Below are positions 7,516 through 17,277 of a stretch of 64,000 bases of DNA, piece after piece. The stretch comes from Rhizobium sp. SL42 (GTDB lineage: Bacteria > Pseudomonadota > Alphaproteobacteria > Rhizobiales > Rhizobiaceae): contig NZ_CP063397.1 of the NCBI RefSeq assembly GCF_021729845.1, forward strand, positions 1,440,001 to 1,504,000, written 5' to 3'. The translations under genes and the position numbers were made by a program. The notes beneath the pieces are model-generated. The model was not told the origin of the DNA. It was given only the letters and a program-made list of their open reading frames with translations, and did no database searches. Numbering within the stretch: position 1 is the stretch's first letter; each line of letters begins with the position of its first letter.

Positions 7516-8144
7516 AGCAGCCCGTTCGACGTCTCGCAACCCTCAGGATGACGCATCGCGCGGTCTTGGCCGGCTTGCTCGCGACCGCGACCCTGCTCTT
7601 TGCAGCACCTGCCTTTGCCCATCCGGACATGGCGGTGACGGCGCGTGTGCTGTTCGACATCCGTGCCGGTCGGCTTGCGGGCATCGCGCAATTGCTCGCC
7701 TTCGATGCGGCAACCAGCGCCAGGCTGCTTGCCCGCGTCGATTCCGATCGCGACGGCGCGCTGGATGTCGAGGAAGCCCAGGCGCTGGCCACCGAGATGA
7801 CGACCAGCCTTGGCACGCGTGGTTTCTTCACCGAAATGCTGCTTGCCGGAAGACAGGTATCGCTCGCGGCACCCATCGCCGCAGACGCGCGTATCGAGGG
7901 CGGGCATCTCGTGCTGAGCATGGCCTTTGCCGTTCCCGGCACGGCAATGCTGCAGGATGGCGCGCGGCTGGAACTGATGCTGCGCGACCGCGACCTGACG
8001 CTCGCCTTTCGCTTCGCGCCGGATCGGCCGCTGATCGTGCGCGGCGATCAAGGCCGCTGTACCGCCACGATCGCGCCGAAGCCCGAGGCGGCCTTTTTCG
8101 GCGGCCTGGTCACGCCGGACATCGCCATTCTCGCCTGCCGTTGA
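7512..8144 (+). CDS. DUF1007-family periplasmic protein with EF-hand-like loop
   Basis: A 210-residue protein from a GTG at 7512 (an in-frame ATG lies at 7548 and is possible). A signal peptide (LAGLLATATLLFAAPAFA) ends just before HPDMAVTARVLFDI, the N-terminal His-Pro typical of DUF1007 proteins. Residues around 80 read DSDRDGALDVEEAQAL, an EF-hand-like acidic loop also typical of the family. DUF1007 proteins are often encoded beside nickel/cobalt exporters (RcnA/NicO) or other metal transporters; here the partner is HupE. A periplasmic metal-binding or solute-binding role is inferred. It ends the hupE operon. No terminator is visible in the 100 bp downstream. Confidence 0.75.
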   Translation: MKQPVRRLATLRMTHRAVLAGLLATATLLFAAPAFAHPDMAVTARVLFDIRAGRLAGIAQLLAFDAATSARLLARVDSDRDGALDVEEAQALATEMTTSLGTRGFFTEMLLAGRQVSLAAPIAADARIEGGHLVLSMAFAVPGTAMLQDGARLELMLRDRDLTLAFRFAPDRPLIVRGDQGRCTATIAPKPEAAFFGGLVTPDIAILACR

Positions 8145-8247
8145 GGGCTGGCAATACCTGAAGAACTACGTCGCGGTTTTTGCGTCCGCACCGGCGTGAA
8201 AAACAGGCGTTGTCGCCTTGCAGGCGGCTTCATGCGCGCTGGAAACG

Positions 8248-9129
8248 CTAGCTGAAGATCGCCCGATCCCCTTCGACGGCCTCTTGCAGAAACTGCACCA
8301 CGGCGCGCACGCGCGCCAGGTCGCGCGCGCTTTCGTGATAGGTGGTCCAGTAGGCGCGTTTCAGGCTGACTTCCGGCAGCACCCGGACGAGAGTGTCATG
8401 CTGGCGCGCGATATAGGCATGCAGGATGCAGATCCCGGCACCGGCCAGCACCGCTTCCGTCTGGCCGATGGCCGAGGATATTTCGAAGCCGGCATTCCAG
8501 TCGCGCATCACTTCGCCGGTGAAGTTCAGGGACGGCGTGAAGATCAGGTCCTCGACATAACCGATGCGGCGATGGCTTTTCAGGTCTTCGGCCGTAGCCG
8601 GCAGGCCATGCGTTTCCGCGTAGGCCCGCGATGCGTAGAGCCCGAGCGTATAGTCGACGAGTTTCGACGAAACCAGCCGCCCCTGGTCGGGCCGCTCCAG
8701 CGTCACCGCGATATCGGCCTCCCGCTGCGACAGCGAGAAGGAGCGCGGCACCGGCACCAGCTGGATCTTCAGCTCCGGATGTTGCTCGATCAGCGCGCCG
8801 AGCCGCGAGGCCAGGAAGAACACGCCGAACCCGTCCGGCGCCCCGATGCGCACGGTGCCAGCAACCCGCGCATCTGTCCGCCCGAGGCGCGCCTGCACTT
8901 CCAGCATTTCGGTTTCCATGCGCTCCGCAGCGGTCAGGAATGCCTCGCCTTCCGCCGTCAGTTCGCAGCCATTGGTGCGGCGAATGAACAGCCGCGTCTT
9001 CAGCGCCGTCTCCAGCGCCGTCAGCCGGCGCGACAGCGTCGCGTGGTTGAGGTTAAGCCGGCGCGATGCAGCCAGGATCTGGCCGGAGCGCGCCACAGCG
9101 AGGAAGATACGGACGTCGTCCCAGTTCAT
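8248..9129 (-). CDS. LysR-family transcriptional regulator
   Basis: A 293-residue regulator. The N-terminal winged helix-turn-helix is MNWDDVRIFLAVARSGQILA, then ASRRLNLNHATLSRRLTALE; the rest is the effector-binding domain (for example GTVRIGAPDGFGVFFLASRL and a conserved C-terminal FLQEAVEGDRAIFS). The subgroup beginning MNWDDxRxFLAV often controls small catabolic operons. From memory, in Sinorhizobium a LysR gene is directly divergent from iolA/mmsA; here the same two genes are separated by an Rrf2-oxidoreductase pair (9175-10687), so this may be the mmsA regulator displaced by insertion. The effector is unknown. Confidence 0.85.
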   Translation of the reverse strand: MNWDDVRIFLAVARSGQILAASRRLNLNHATLSRRLTALETALKTRLFIRRTNGCELTAEGEAFLTAAERMETEMLEVQARLGRTDARVAGTVRIGAPDGFGVFFLASRLGALIEQHPELKIQLVPVPRSFSLSQREADIAVTLERPDQGRLVSSKLVDYTLGLYASRAYAETHGLPATAEDLKSHRRIGYVEDLIFTPSLNFTGEVMRDWNAGFEISSAIGQTEAVLAGAGICILHAYIARQHDTLVRVLPEVSLKRAYWTTYHESARDLARVRAVVQFLQEAVEGDRAIFS

Positions 9130-9174
9130 GCCGCGTCCTTTGGAGTGACTGCGTGTGGTCGAGCGACTGTTACA

Positions 9175-9636
9175 TCACTGTCGGGACCCTGACAAACCGC
9201 TGTCCAGCCCGAGCAAGGCGAGCTTGTTTTCGAAACTGTCGGCGATATCCGACAGATGGATCGTCGAGAAACGCGAAAGCAGCAGGGCCTCTGCCTCGCG
9301 CCTTGCGTCCTCAAGCGCGTCGTTGACGGCGATCTCGACCAGGCAACCGGCATGGTCCGACGAGGCGACGAGGCAGAAGAGGTCCGGCCGCTCCAGGGCC
9401 TCATAGACGTCGAGCAAGGTGATGTCGGCAAGCGCTTTCGTCAGTCGCCAACCGCCGCCATGGCCCTTTTCCGACTGTACATAGCCGCGCTCGCGCAGCC
9501 CCGCCATCGTCCGACGCACGACGACGGGGTTGGTGTTGAGCATCTTGGCGATCATCTCCGATGTCATGCTGTCGGCATGGCGGTCGAGATGGATCAACAC
9601 ATGCAGCATGCGCGACAGCCGTGTGTCACCTCGCAT
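9175..9636 (-). CDS. Rrf2-family transcriptional regulator
   Basis: A 153-residue Rrf2-type winged-helix protein: MRGDTRLSRMLHVLIHLDRH at the start, recognition helix region NTNPVVVRRTMAGLRERGYV and wing SEKGHGGGWRLTKAL. Cysteines sit in LFCLVASSDHAGCLVEIAV, where Rrf2 proteins may carry Fe-S or redox-sensing cysteines, but only two are present here, so a thiol switch is more likely than a 4Fe-4S cluster. It is divergent from an FAD/CPYC oxidoreductase, a common pairing in which the Rrf2 protein represses the flavoprotein gene. A strong palindrome between the two genes is the expected operator. Confidence 0.85.
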   Translation of the reverse strand: MRGDTRLSRMLHVLIHLDRHADSMTSEMIAKMLNTNPVVVRRTMAGLRERGYVQSEKGHGGGWRLTKALADITLLDVYEALERPDLFCLVASSDHAGCLVEIAVNDALEDARREAEALLLSRFSTIHLSDIADSFENKLALLGLDSGLSGSRQ

Positions 9637-9743
9637 CGGTTTATCCTTCCGGCTCTAAGCTCGTATCAGTTAGCGCAAAGCACTTTACGCAACAAGTGGA
9701 GTTACATCACTTGACGCCAGCCCGTTTCGTAACTTATGAAAGT

Positions 9744-9764
9744 ACGTAACTTTAAAAGATACGT
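9744..9764. promoter_or_regulatory. Palindromic operator between Rrf2 gene and oxidoreductase
   Basis: ACGTAACTTT (9744-9753), one A, then AAAGATACGT (9755-9764) form a 21-bp dyad with a single mismatch, 17 bp before the oxidoreductase ATG. A further half-like copy, CGTAACTT, lies at 9729-9736. Position and shape fit binding by the divergent Rrf2 repressor. Confidence 0.6.
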
Positions 9765-9781
9765 AAAAATGGAGCGCAGTC

Positions 9782-10687
9782 ATGAAATTCGATGCGATCG
9801 TTGTCGGGGGAAGCTTCGCTGGCCTGTCCGCCGCCATGCAACTGGTCCGCGCTCGAAAACATGTGCTGATGGTCGACGCCGGCCGTCCCCGCAATCGCTT
9901 CGCTGCGACGTCACACGGCTTTCTTGGCCAGGACAATCGCCGCCCGGCCGACATCCGCGCCGATGCGCTGGCACAGCTCGCCCGTTACCCGACATTCACT
10001 CTTTGGCAGGACGAAGCGTTAAACGCAGAGCGCCATATCGGCGGTTTCCGTCTCGAACTGGCAAGGCATGAGCGCGCCGAAAGCGCGGTACTTGTGCTTG
10101 CGCTGGGCGTCGAGGATACGCTGCCGGCGATACCGGGCCTTGCCGAACGCTGGGGCCGAAGCGTGTTGCATTGCCCATATTGTCACGGTTTCGAGATCGG
10201 TGGCGGCCCGATCGGCATCCTCGCCTCGTCGCCGCTTGCCGCGCATCAGGGCGGGCTACTGCCGGACTGGGGAAAGACCACCATGTTTGTCGAGCCGGGC
10301 GTGACATTCGATGAGGAAAACATTGCGATGCTCACCGCCCGCGGCGTCACGATGGAAAACGAACGCATCGTCGAACTGCTGGGCGAGGGGCAAGGCCTCC
10401 AGGGTGTCCGCCTTGCCGACGGACGCATGATCGAGGTTCATGCCCTCTTTGCCCAATCCAGGGTTGCCATCGCCTCGCCACTTGCCGAGCAGCTTGGGCT
10501 TGCGCTGGAAGAAGGGCCACAGGGCTTCCACATCAAGGCGGACATGGGGCGCACCAGCGTGCCGGGTGTTTTTGCCGCCGGCGATGCAGCGAGCCCGATG
10601 CACAACGCCACGCTTGCCAGTGCTGCCGGTGTGATGGCCGGCATATCGGCCCATCGGGCGCTGATCGAGGCAGCCTTGTGGGATTGA
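9782..10687 (+). CDS. FAD-dependent pyridine nucleotide-disulfide oxidoreductase (thioredoxin-reductase-like, CPYC)
   Basis: A 301-residue flavoprotein. FAD-binding motif VVGGSFAGLSAAMQL is at residues 8-22, the central redox motif HCPYCHG has C131 and C134, and the C-terminal FAD motif GVFAAGDAASPMHNATLASA closes the fold. Size and CxxC placement match the thioredoxin reductase group, but the NAD(P)H-binding segment after the CxxC reads GPIGILASSPLAAHQGGLL and lacks the usual GxGxxA/S pattern, so it may use another electron donor or act as a thiol oxidase-like enzyme. GGAG upstream supports the ATG. Expression is probably controlled by the divergent Rrf2 regulator in response to thiol or oxidative stress. 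Confidence 0.83.
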   Translation: MKFDAIVVGGSFAGLSAAMQLVRARKHVLMVDAGRPRNRFAATSHGFLGQDNRRPADIRADALAQLARYPTFTLWQDEALNAERHIGGFRLELARHERAESAVLVLALGVEDTLPAIPGLAERWGRSVLHCPYCHGFEIGGGPIGILASSPLAAHQGGLLPDWGKTTMFVEPGVTFDEENIAMLTARGVTMENERIVELLGEGQGLQGVRLADGRMIEVHALFAQSRVAIASPLAEQLGLALEEGPQGFHIKADMGRTSVPGVFAAGDAASPMHNATLASAAGVMAGISAHRALIEAALWD

Positions 10688-10716
10688 ACACGACGCGATG
10701 CCGGAATATGGCTTTA

Positions 10717-10766
10717 ATTTATGCACAACAGATGCGTAAATCATCGCGTTGATTTGTGCAAATCAA
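10717..10766. promoter_or_regulatory. Two dyads in the mmsA promoter region
   Basis: TTGATTTG-TG-CAAATCAA (10749-10766) is a perfect 8-bp-arm palindrome, and ATTTATGCA (10717-10725) with TGCGTAAAT (10733-10741) is a second dyad with one mismatch. Both lie 40-90 bp before mmsA and are candidate regulator sites. Which regulator binds is not known. Confidence 0.5.
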
Positions 10767-10804
10767 AGCGCATACTGCCTCCATAACAATTCAGGAGGAC
10801 ACCC

Positions 10805-12301
<1,497 letters not shown>

Positions 12302-12326
12302 GCGCAGCGATCCAGCGGAAAACCTG

Positions 12327-12360
12327 AAAAAGGGGCGGGGACTATTCTTCGCCCCTTTTT
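12327..12360 (+). terminator. Rho-independent terminator of mmsA
   Basis: AAAAAGGGGCG, a loop of about 12 nt, then CGCCCCTTTTT forms a hairpin with a T-run 25 bp after the mmsA stop codon. Confidence 0.82.
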
Positions 12361-12501
12361 CCTGTCGGCAATATGAGTCTGCATGATGCGGGCCGTGTCA
12401 TCGCGCACTTGAGAATGTCATGGTGCCGTGGTTTGAACGGCGTGGACGGCCCGGTCGGGGGACCGGTGACGCTTGGGCCAGGATCATTTGAGGGATATTT
12501 C

Positions 12502-13575
12502 ATGCAACAGGCAGTCTTCGGACGGGCAGCCAACCTGAAGCGCGGTGATTTCCGCGGCAGCGCTGGCGAGTATTTCGGCATCTGGATCGTCAATGTTCTT
12601 CTGACGATCGTCACCCTCGGGATCTATTCCGCCTGGGCCAAGGTTCGCCGCAACCGCTATTTCTATGGCAACAGCTACGTTGACGATCACTCGTTCGAAT
12701 ATCACGCCCGCGGCCTGCAGATCTTCATCGGCCGCTCCATCGTCTTCGCCTATATCATCATCTACAATATCGTCCTGACCTTCATGCCTTTTGTCGGTAT
12801 TGCGCTTGGCGTGCTGATGCTGCTGCTTCTGCCCTGGATCGTCATGCGAAGCCTGCGCTTCAACGCCCGGGTGACCAGCTATCGCAACATTCGCTTCGAC
12901 TTTACCGGCAAGACCTGGGGCGCCTTTGTCGCCATCATCATCGGCGGTCTTGTCGCGCTGCTGTCGCTGGGCATTCTGGCACCCTTCGCCAGCCGCTGGC
13001 TCTACCGCTACATTTTCAACAACCTGCGTTACGGCGATCGCCTCTTCGCCACCGATCCAAAGATCGGCAGTCTGTACCGCGTCTGGCTTCCCGCTTTCCT
13101 GATCATGCTGGTCGGCATGGCGCTCGGCACCGGCCTTGGCCTGCTCGCCTATTTCGCAACGTCTGACAGCGCGGCCCTCGGCATGGACGACGACCCGACA
13201 CTCCAGATCGTCATGGCGATCTATGGCGTGTTGATCCCCGCATTCCTGCTGTTCGGCATTGCCGCGATCTTCTATCGTGTCGGCGTGCGCAATGTCGTGA
13301 TGAACGCGACGACGCTCGATACCCGCCATCACCTGTTTTCGGATCTCGGTCGGCTGCGTTATTTCTGGATCCTGGTGTCGAACCTTGTCGTCTCGGTCGT
13401 GACCCTCGGCCTGATGCGCCCCTGGGCCGCCGTGCGTGAGCACCGTTACATGGTTACGCATTCAGGCATTGTCGTCGATGGCGAACTGGGCGAGGTTGTC
13501 TCCTCCATTCAGCAGTCCGGTTCTGCCGTGACGGCGGAATATCTCGATCTCGAAGGGTTCGATTTTGGCTTCTGA
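12502..13575 (+). CDS. DUF898 (YjgN-like) integral membrane protein
   Basis: A 357-residue membrane protein from the ATG at 12502, preceded by GAGGG; the open frame continues upstream without a credible site. It shows the DUF898 signature twice: GEYFGIWIVNVLLTIVTLGI followed by YSAWAKVRRNRYFYG near the N-terminus, and FWILVSNLVVSVVTLGLMRP with WAAVREHRYM near the C-terminus, separated by several long hydrophobic spans. Family function is unknown. The next gene, an M48 protease, overlaps it by 11 bp, a pairing recurrent in proteobacteria and suggesting the protease works at or on this membrane protein. Confidence 0.85.
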   Translation: MQQAVFGRAANLKRGDFRGSAGEYFGIWIVNVLLTIVTLGIYSAWAKVRRNRYFYGNSYVDDHSFEYHARGLQIFIGRSIVFAYIIIYNIVLTFMPFVGIALGVLMLLLLPWIVMRSLRFNARVTSYRNIRFDFTGKTWGAFVAIIIGGLVALLSLGILAPFASRWLYRYIFNNLRYGDRLFATDPKIGSLYRVWLPAFLIMLVGMALGTGLGLLAYFATSDSAALGMDDDPTLQIVMAIYGVLIPAFLLFGIAAIFYRVGVRNVVMNATTLDTRHHLFSDLGRLRYFWILVSNLVVSVVTLGLMRPWAAVREHRYMVTHSGIVVDGELGEVVSSIQQSGSAVTAEYLDLEGFDFGF

Positions 13576-14629
13576 CCTTGTCCGCATCGCAGGCGGCCGC
13601 TGGCATCCGCCGGGCTCCAGCCTTGCCTCTCCGGCCGCGCTGTCGGCGACCGGCAAGACGCTGCTTGTCAGCCTCGACGGTGAAGCGCGCGATCAGGTGG
13701 CGGTCAACGACCTGTCCCGCGTCGATGTGTCCGCCCGCGTCGGCCGGATCCCGCGCCGCATCACGTTTGCCAACGGGTCTCTCTTCGAGACCGAGGACAA
13801 TGATGCCGTCGATCTCTGGCTTCGCAGCCATCGACGCGTCGGCTTCGTCCATGAACTGGAGCGTTTCCATCCGCGCCTGATCGGTGTCGTGCTGGCAATC
13901 TTCCTGTTGGCCGGGCTGATCTATCGGTTTGCCGTGCCGGCTTTGGTGGAGGTCGCCGTTCTGGTCACGCCGCCCGTCGTCACGCAATGGATGGCAAGCG
14001 GCACCTTGCTGTCGCTCGACAGGACGGTGTTCAGCGAGAGCGATCTGCCGGAGACCAAGCGCCGCGAAATCAGCGACGCCTTTTCCAGCGTCGCGGCCGT
14101 CTCGGCGCGCGGTGTCGAAGGCTACAAGCTGAACTTTCGCCGGGGTGGCCCGATCGGACCGAATGCCTTCGCCTTGCCCGATGGCTCATTGGTCATCACC
14201 GATGAACTGGTCGAACTGGCGGCCGGCGACCTGGACATGATCACCGGCGTCCTTGCCCACGAGATCGGCCATGTCGAACGCGAACATTCCTTGCGTCAAC
14301 TCTATCGTGCCGCGGGTACGGCGGGCCTGATCATGCTGATCGCCGGCGATATCGGCAGCGCCGGCGAGGATATCATGACCAATGGCGCGGCCTTGCTGGC
14401 GCTCTCCTATTCGCGCGATGCCGAGAGCGAGGCCGATCGTGTCTCGGTGGAACTGATGACCAAGGCCGGTCGCGACCCGGCGGCGATCAATCGGTTTTTC
14501 AGGCTGATCGAAGAGAAATACGCCATGCAGGATGACAGTTCCTTCTTGTCGACCCATCCCGGCACCGGCGAACGCCGCAAGGCAATCGAGGACTATGCAA
14601 AAGAGTTCTCCGGCAACAAATCGCCCTGA
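13565..14629 (+). CDS. M48-family membrane-associated zinc metalloprotease
   Basis: A 354-residue protein starting at a TTG (13565) inside the end of the DUF898 gene, with GAAGGG upstream. An N-terminal soluble region of about 100 residues is followed by a hydrophobic segment (LIGVVLAIFLLAGLIYRFAV), then the M48 catalytic domain. Zinc ligands and catalytic Glu are in VLAHEIGHVEREH, and the third ligand is in AESEADRVSVELM. FALPDGSLVITDEL and STHPGTGERRKAI are the usual flanking motifs of BepA/Oma1-like peptidases. Likely role is quality control of membrane or envelope proteins. TTG start and overlap indicate coupling to the DUF898 gene. Confidence 0.87.
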   Translation: MASDLVRIAGGRWHPPGSSLASPAALSATGKTLLVSLDGEARDQVAVNDLSRVDVSARVGRIPRRITFANGSLFETEDNDAVDLWLRSHRRVGFVHELERFHPRLIGVVLAIFLLAGLIYRFAVPALVEVAVLVTPPVVTQWMASGTLLSLDRTVFSESDLPETKRREISDAFSSVAAVSARGVEGYKLNFRRGGPIGPNAFALPDGSLVITDELVELAAGDLDMITGVLAHEIGHVEREHSLRQLYRAAGTAGLIMLIAGDIGSAGEDIMTNGAALLALSYSRDAESEADRVSVELMTKAGRDPAAINRFFRLIEEKYAMQDDSSFLSTHPGTGERRKAIEDYAKEFSGNKSP

Positions 14630-14685
14630 CGATATGGGTTGCTGTCGCGCGCTTGAGGCGTCGACGGTCGAAACCTAACCGCATG

Positions 14686-14718
14686 AAAAAGGGGCGATCG
14701 TCAGATCGCCCCTTTTTT
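14686..14718. terminator. Bidirectional rho-independent terminator
   Basis: AAAAAGGGGCGATC, loop GTCA, then GATCGCCCCTTTTTT forms a long perfect hairpin with T-runs on both strands. It lies between the convergent M48 protease and iron-binding protein genes and serves both. Confidence 0.88.
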
Positions 14719-14739
14719 CGTTCGATGCCTGGCCGCGGC

Positions 14740-15783
14740 TTACTTGCTCGGGCCTTCGTTGAGGCCAACCTTGTCGACCAGTTCGGAGGCGACCTTGCGG
14801 TTGGCTGCGACATCGGTCAGCGCCAGGCTGTCGGGCTTGATCGTCCCGAAGCCGACAACGATATCCGATGGCTTTGCCTTCGGGCTGACCGGATATTCGA
14901 ACACCTTCTCGGCATAGATGCCCTGCGCTTCATCCGAAGCAAGGAATTCCATCAGCTTGATCGCATTGTCCTTGTTCGGTGCGTTCTTGGCGAGCGCCAT
15001 GCCGGAGACGTTCACATGCGTGCCGCGATCGCCGGAGTTCGGGAAGAGCACCTTGATGGCGGCAGCCCATTCCTTCTCCTCGGGATCCTTCTCGTTGGTC
15101 AGCATCAGGCCGACATAATAGGTATTGCCGAGCGAGATGTCGCATTCGCCGGCCATGATTGCCTTGGCCTGGCTGCGGTCATTGCCATCCGGCTTGCGCG
15201 CCAGGTTTTCCTTCACGCCGGCCAGCCATTTTTCGGTATATTCAGCACCGTGGTGGGCGACCATCGAGGCAAACAGGCCGATATTGTAGGAATGCTGCGC
15301 ATCGCGCATGCAAAGCCGGCCCTTCCACTTTGGATCGGCAAGCTCTTCATAGGTGATCGTGTCTTCCTTGACGCGCTCCTTGGAGGCGTAGACGACGCGG
15401 CCGCGGGTGGTCAGGCCGAACCAGTCGCCATCCTTGTCGCGGTACTGCGCCGGGATCTGCGAGTTGATCCGCTCGTCGTTCAGCGCCTGCGTCACGCCCC
15501 CTTCCTTGGCTTCGGTCAGGCGGGCGATATCCACGGTCAGGATCAGGTCGGCCGGAGAATTGGCGCCTTCCGCGGCGATGCGTTCGACCAGGCCCTTGTC
15601 GAGGAACAGCACATTGGTCTGGATGCCGGTTTCCTTGGTGAAGGTGTCCATCAGCGGCTGGATCAGTTCGGGCTGACGGTAGGAATAGATGTTGACCTCG
15701 CCATCGGCAAGTGCGGCGCCGGCGGTCATCGACAGTGCGGAAACGGCACTCAGCGCAAGGCGGGTGAAATGGGCTTTTGTCAT
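14740..15783 (-). CDS. fbpA: Periplasmic Fe(III)-binding protein of an iron ABC transporter
   Basis: A 347-residue protein with a signal peptide (LALSAVSALSMTAGAALA, cleavage before DGEVNIYSYRQ). NIYSYRQPELIQPLMDTFTK and the tyrosine pair in GNTYYVGLML are those of FbpA/AfuA-type ferric-binding proteins, in which adjacent tyrosines coordinate Fe(III). The C-terminal region KDNAIKLMEFLASDEAQGIY is typical of the bacterial solute-binding family. No permease or ATPase gene is adjacent, so the partner transporter must be elsewhere. It is divergent from rirA with a TGA-N9-TCA iron-responsive operator upstream, so it is very probably repressed by RirA when iron is plentiful. Confidence 0.9.
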   Translation of the reverse strand: MTKAHFTRLALSAVSALSMTAGAALADGEVNIYSYRQPELIQPLMDTFTKETGIQTNVLFLDKGLVERIAAEGANSPADLILTVDIARLTEAKEGGVTQALNDERINSQIPAQYRDKDGDWFGLTTRGRVVYASKERVKEDTITYEELADPKWKGRLCMRDAQHSYNIGLFASMVAHHGAEYTEKWLAGVKENLARKPDGNDRSQAKAIMAGECDISLGNTYYVGLMLTNEKDPEEKEWAAAIKVLFPNSGDRGTHVNVSGMALAKNAPNKDNAIKLMEFLASDEAQGIYAEKVFEYPVSPKAKPSDIVVGFGTIKPDSLALTDVAANRKVASELVDKVGLNEGPSK

Positions 15784-15808
15784 TGTTTTGCCTCCCTGTT
15801 AAATTACT

Positions 15809-15823
15809 TGACCGTCATATTCA
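15809..15823. promoter_or_regulatory. Iron-responsive operator (RirA box)
   Basis: TGACCGTCATATTCA matches TGA-N9-TCA, a form of the IRO motif recognised by RirA, and lies 26 bp upstream of the iron-binding protein gene, in the intergenic region shared with rirA. Confidence 0.65.
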
Positions 15824-15955
15824 TAAATTGCTTCCCCCTGTCAATCGCGCTAGGTTGCGCTCACGATCACGTGAGTTCAGAACTTGAGTATTTTGGAATT
15901 GTTCAAAACTACAAAAGACGCTATATAAGGGCCAAGTGAAACTGAGGAATCATGC

Positions 15956-16456
15956 ATGCGTTTGACAAAGCAGACAAATTACGCAGTGCGCATGCTCATG
16001 TACTGCGCGGCGAACAAGGAAAACCTGAGCCGGATTCCGGAAATTGCCAAGTCTTATGGCGTGTCTGAGCTCTTCCTGTTCAAGATTCTCCAGCCGCTGA
16101 ACAAGGCTGGTCTCGTGGAAACCGTGCGTGGCCGCAACGGTGGCGTGCGCCTCGGTCGGGCCGCCGACAAGATCACCCTCTTCGACGTCGTGCGTGTCAC
16201 GGAAGACAGCTTCGCCATGGCCGAATGTTTCGAGGACGATGGTGATGTGGATTGTCCGCTGATCGACAGCTGTGGCCTGAATTCGGCCCTGCGCAAGGCC
16301 CTCAATGCCTTCTTCGATGTGCTGTCGCAATACACGATCGACGACCTCGTCAAGACGCGTCCGCAGATCAACTTCCTGCTCGGGCTGAATGAATATTCGC
16401 CGAAGGGCATCGCGGCTACCGCCGCCGCAGCAGCGGTGACTGCACCCGCTGCCTGA
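15956..16456 (+). CDS. rirA: Rhizobial iron regulator RirA (Rrf2 family)
   Basis: A 166-residue Rrf2 protein, the global iron-responsive repressor of rhizobia. MRLTKQTNYAVRMLMYCAAN and the helix-turn-helix SELFLFKILQPLNKAGLVET with wing GRNGGVRLGRAADKITLFDV are highly typical of RirA. The three Fe-S cluster cysteines are C91, C100 and C106 in AECFEDDGDVDCPLIDSCGL. Remembered RirA sequences have seven residues between the first two cysteines; this one has eight. The C-terminus is alanine-rich. GAGGAA precedes the start. Divergent to an Fe(III)-binding protein gene with an IRO box. Under iron sufficiency RirA with its Fe-S cluster represses iron uptake genes. Confidence 0.93.
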   Translation: MRLTKQTNYAVRMLMYCAANKENLSRIPEIAKSYGVSELFLFKILQPLNKAGLVETVRGRNGGVRLGRAADKITLFDVVRVTEDSFAMAECFEDDGDVDCPLIDSCGLNSALRKALNAFFDVLSQYTIDDLVKTRPQINFLLGLNEYSPKGIAATAAAAAVTAPAA

Positions 16457-16542
16457 AGACTTCAACCTGGCGATTGGCGCCAATGCGCCATCCTGCTGAT
16501 CAGACCTGATCCTGCCGACTCGCTGTCACCAGCGGGTCGATT

Positions 16543-17028
16543 TTATTCGGCGGCCTGTATCGTGACGATCCGCGCCTCGGTCTCGGTGCAGCCGTCATCG
16601 AGGCAGATCGCATTCATCCAGACTTCGCCATTGCCGAACATGACGCCGTCGCCGTTGACGAACAGGCTGCCATAATCCTGGTTGACGATGATATCGGCGA
16701 TCTCCGGCGTGAAGATATCGTAGTAAAGCGGCTCGAGATCCTCCGCCTGGCGAAGCGTCTTGCGCTTGCCGTTGATCCTCACCGTGATCGGGTAGTCGAT
16801 GAAAGCGGATACCGCGATCGAATCTTCATCGGCGATCCGCGCCTGCAGGTCGGTGATCGTTGCCTTGAACAGCTCGGCATTGCCCAGCAGGTTTTCGATC
16901 TGCTGGTCCACCTCGACTTCGTCTGCGGCAGCGGGCATTGGCGACAGCCCAGCGCATAGGACGAAAGCGAGCAGTGTCCAGGAAAGGATGGTCCGGGACC
17001 CGGGGCCCGCTTGCAGTTGAAGGTTCAT
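16543..17028 (-). CDS. Secreted hypothetical protein (possible envelope protein)
   Basis: A 161-residue protein from MNLQLQAGPGSRTILSWTLL; the frame extends upstream to 17139 but a signal peptide (TILSWTLLAFVLCAGLSPMP, ending AAA-DEVEVDQQ) fits this start best. The mature part has a short helical stretch (IENLLGNAELFKATITDLQA) and then a mixed region with ITVRINGKRKTLRQAEDLEP and SLFVNGDGVMFGNGEVWMNA, and a cysteine pair in AICLDDGCTETE that could form a disulfide. The pattern of a small secreted protein with a repeating xVNGxG strand resembles bacterial NTF2-like lipid- or wall-associated proteins, but I do not assign a family. Convergent with rirA; function unknown. Confidence 0.6.
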   Translation of the reverse strand: MNLQLQAGPGSRTILSWTLLAFVLCAGLSPMPAAADEVEVDQQIENLLGNAELFKATITDLQARIADEDSIAVSAFIDYPITVRINGKRKTLRQAEDLEPLYYDIFTPEIADIIVNQDYGSLFVNGDGVMFGNGEVWMNAICLDDGCTETEARIVTIQAAE

Positions 17029-17277
17029 GTATTCCCCAATGACACAGATGTGGCGCGAGCTTAGGAGTTCGAGCGCAATTTGGCCAAGCCTTTGTTGGCG
17101 GCGTCGAACCTCTTTTGGGAAGGCTGCCGCATTTTGCACCCGGCCTGGAGGTCGTGACCGATTTCCGCAGCGTTCCAGGCAGGGTCGAACCGGAGACCTG
17201 CTTTACGCCGATGGCACTGGTCGGGAAACGATTGATCTCTATATATGGTGCGTTGCAACAAAAGATATCGAGCCCCC

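Noticed and set aside
14653..15939. 428-codon plus-strand open frame opposite the iron-binding protein gene
   Set aside because: Shadow of the iron-binding protein gene, which has a signal peptide and iron-binding tyrosines.
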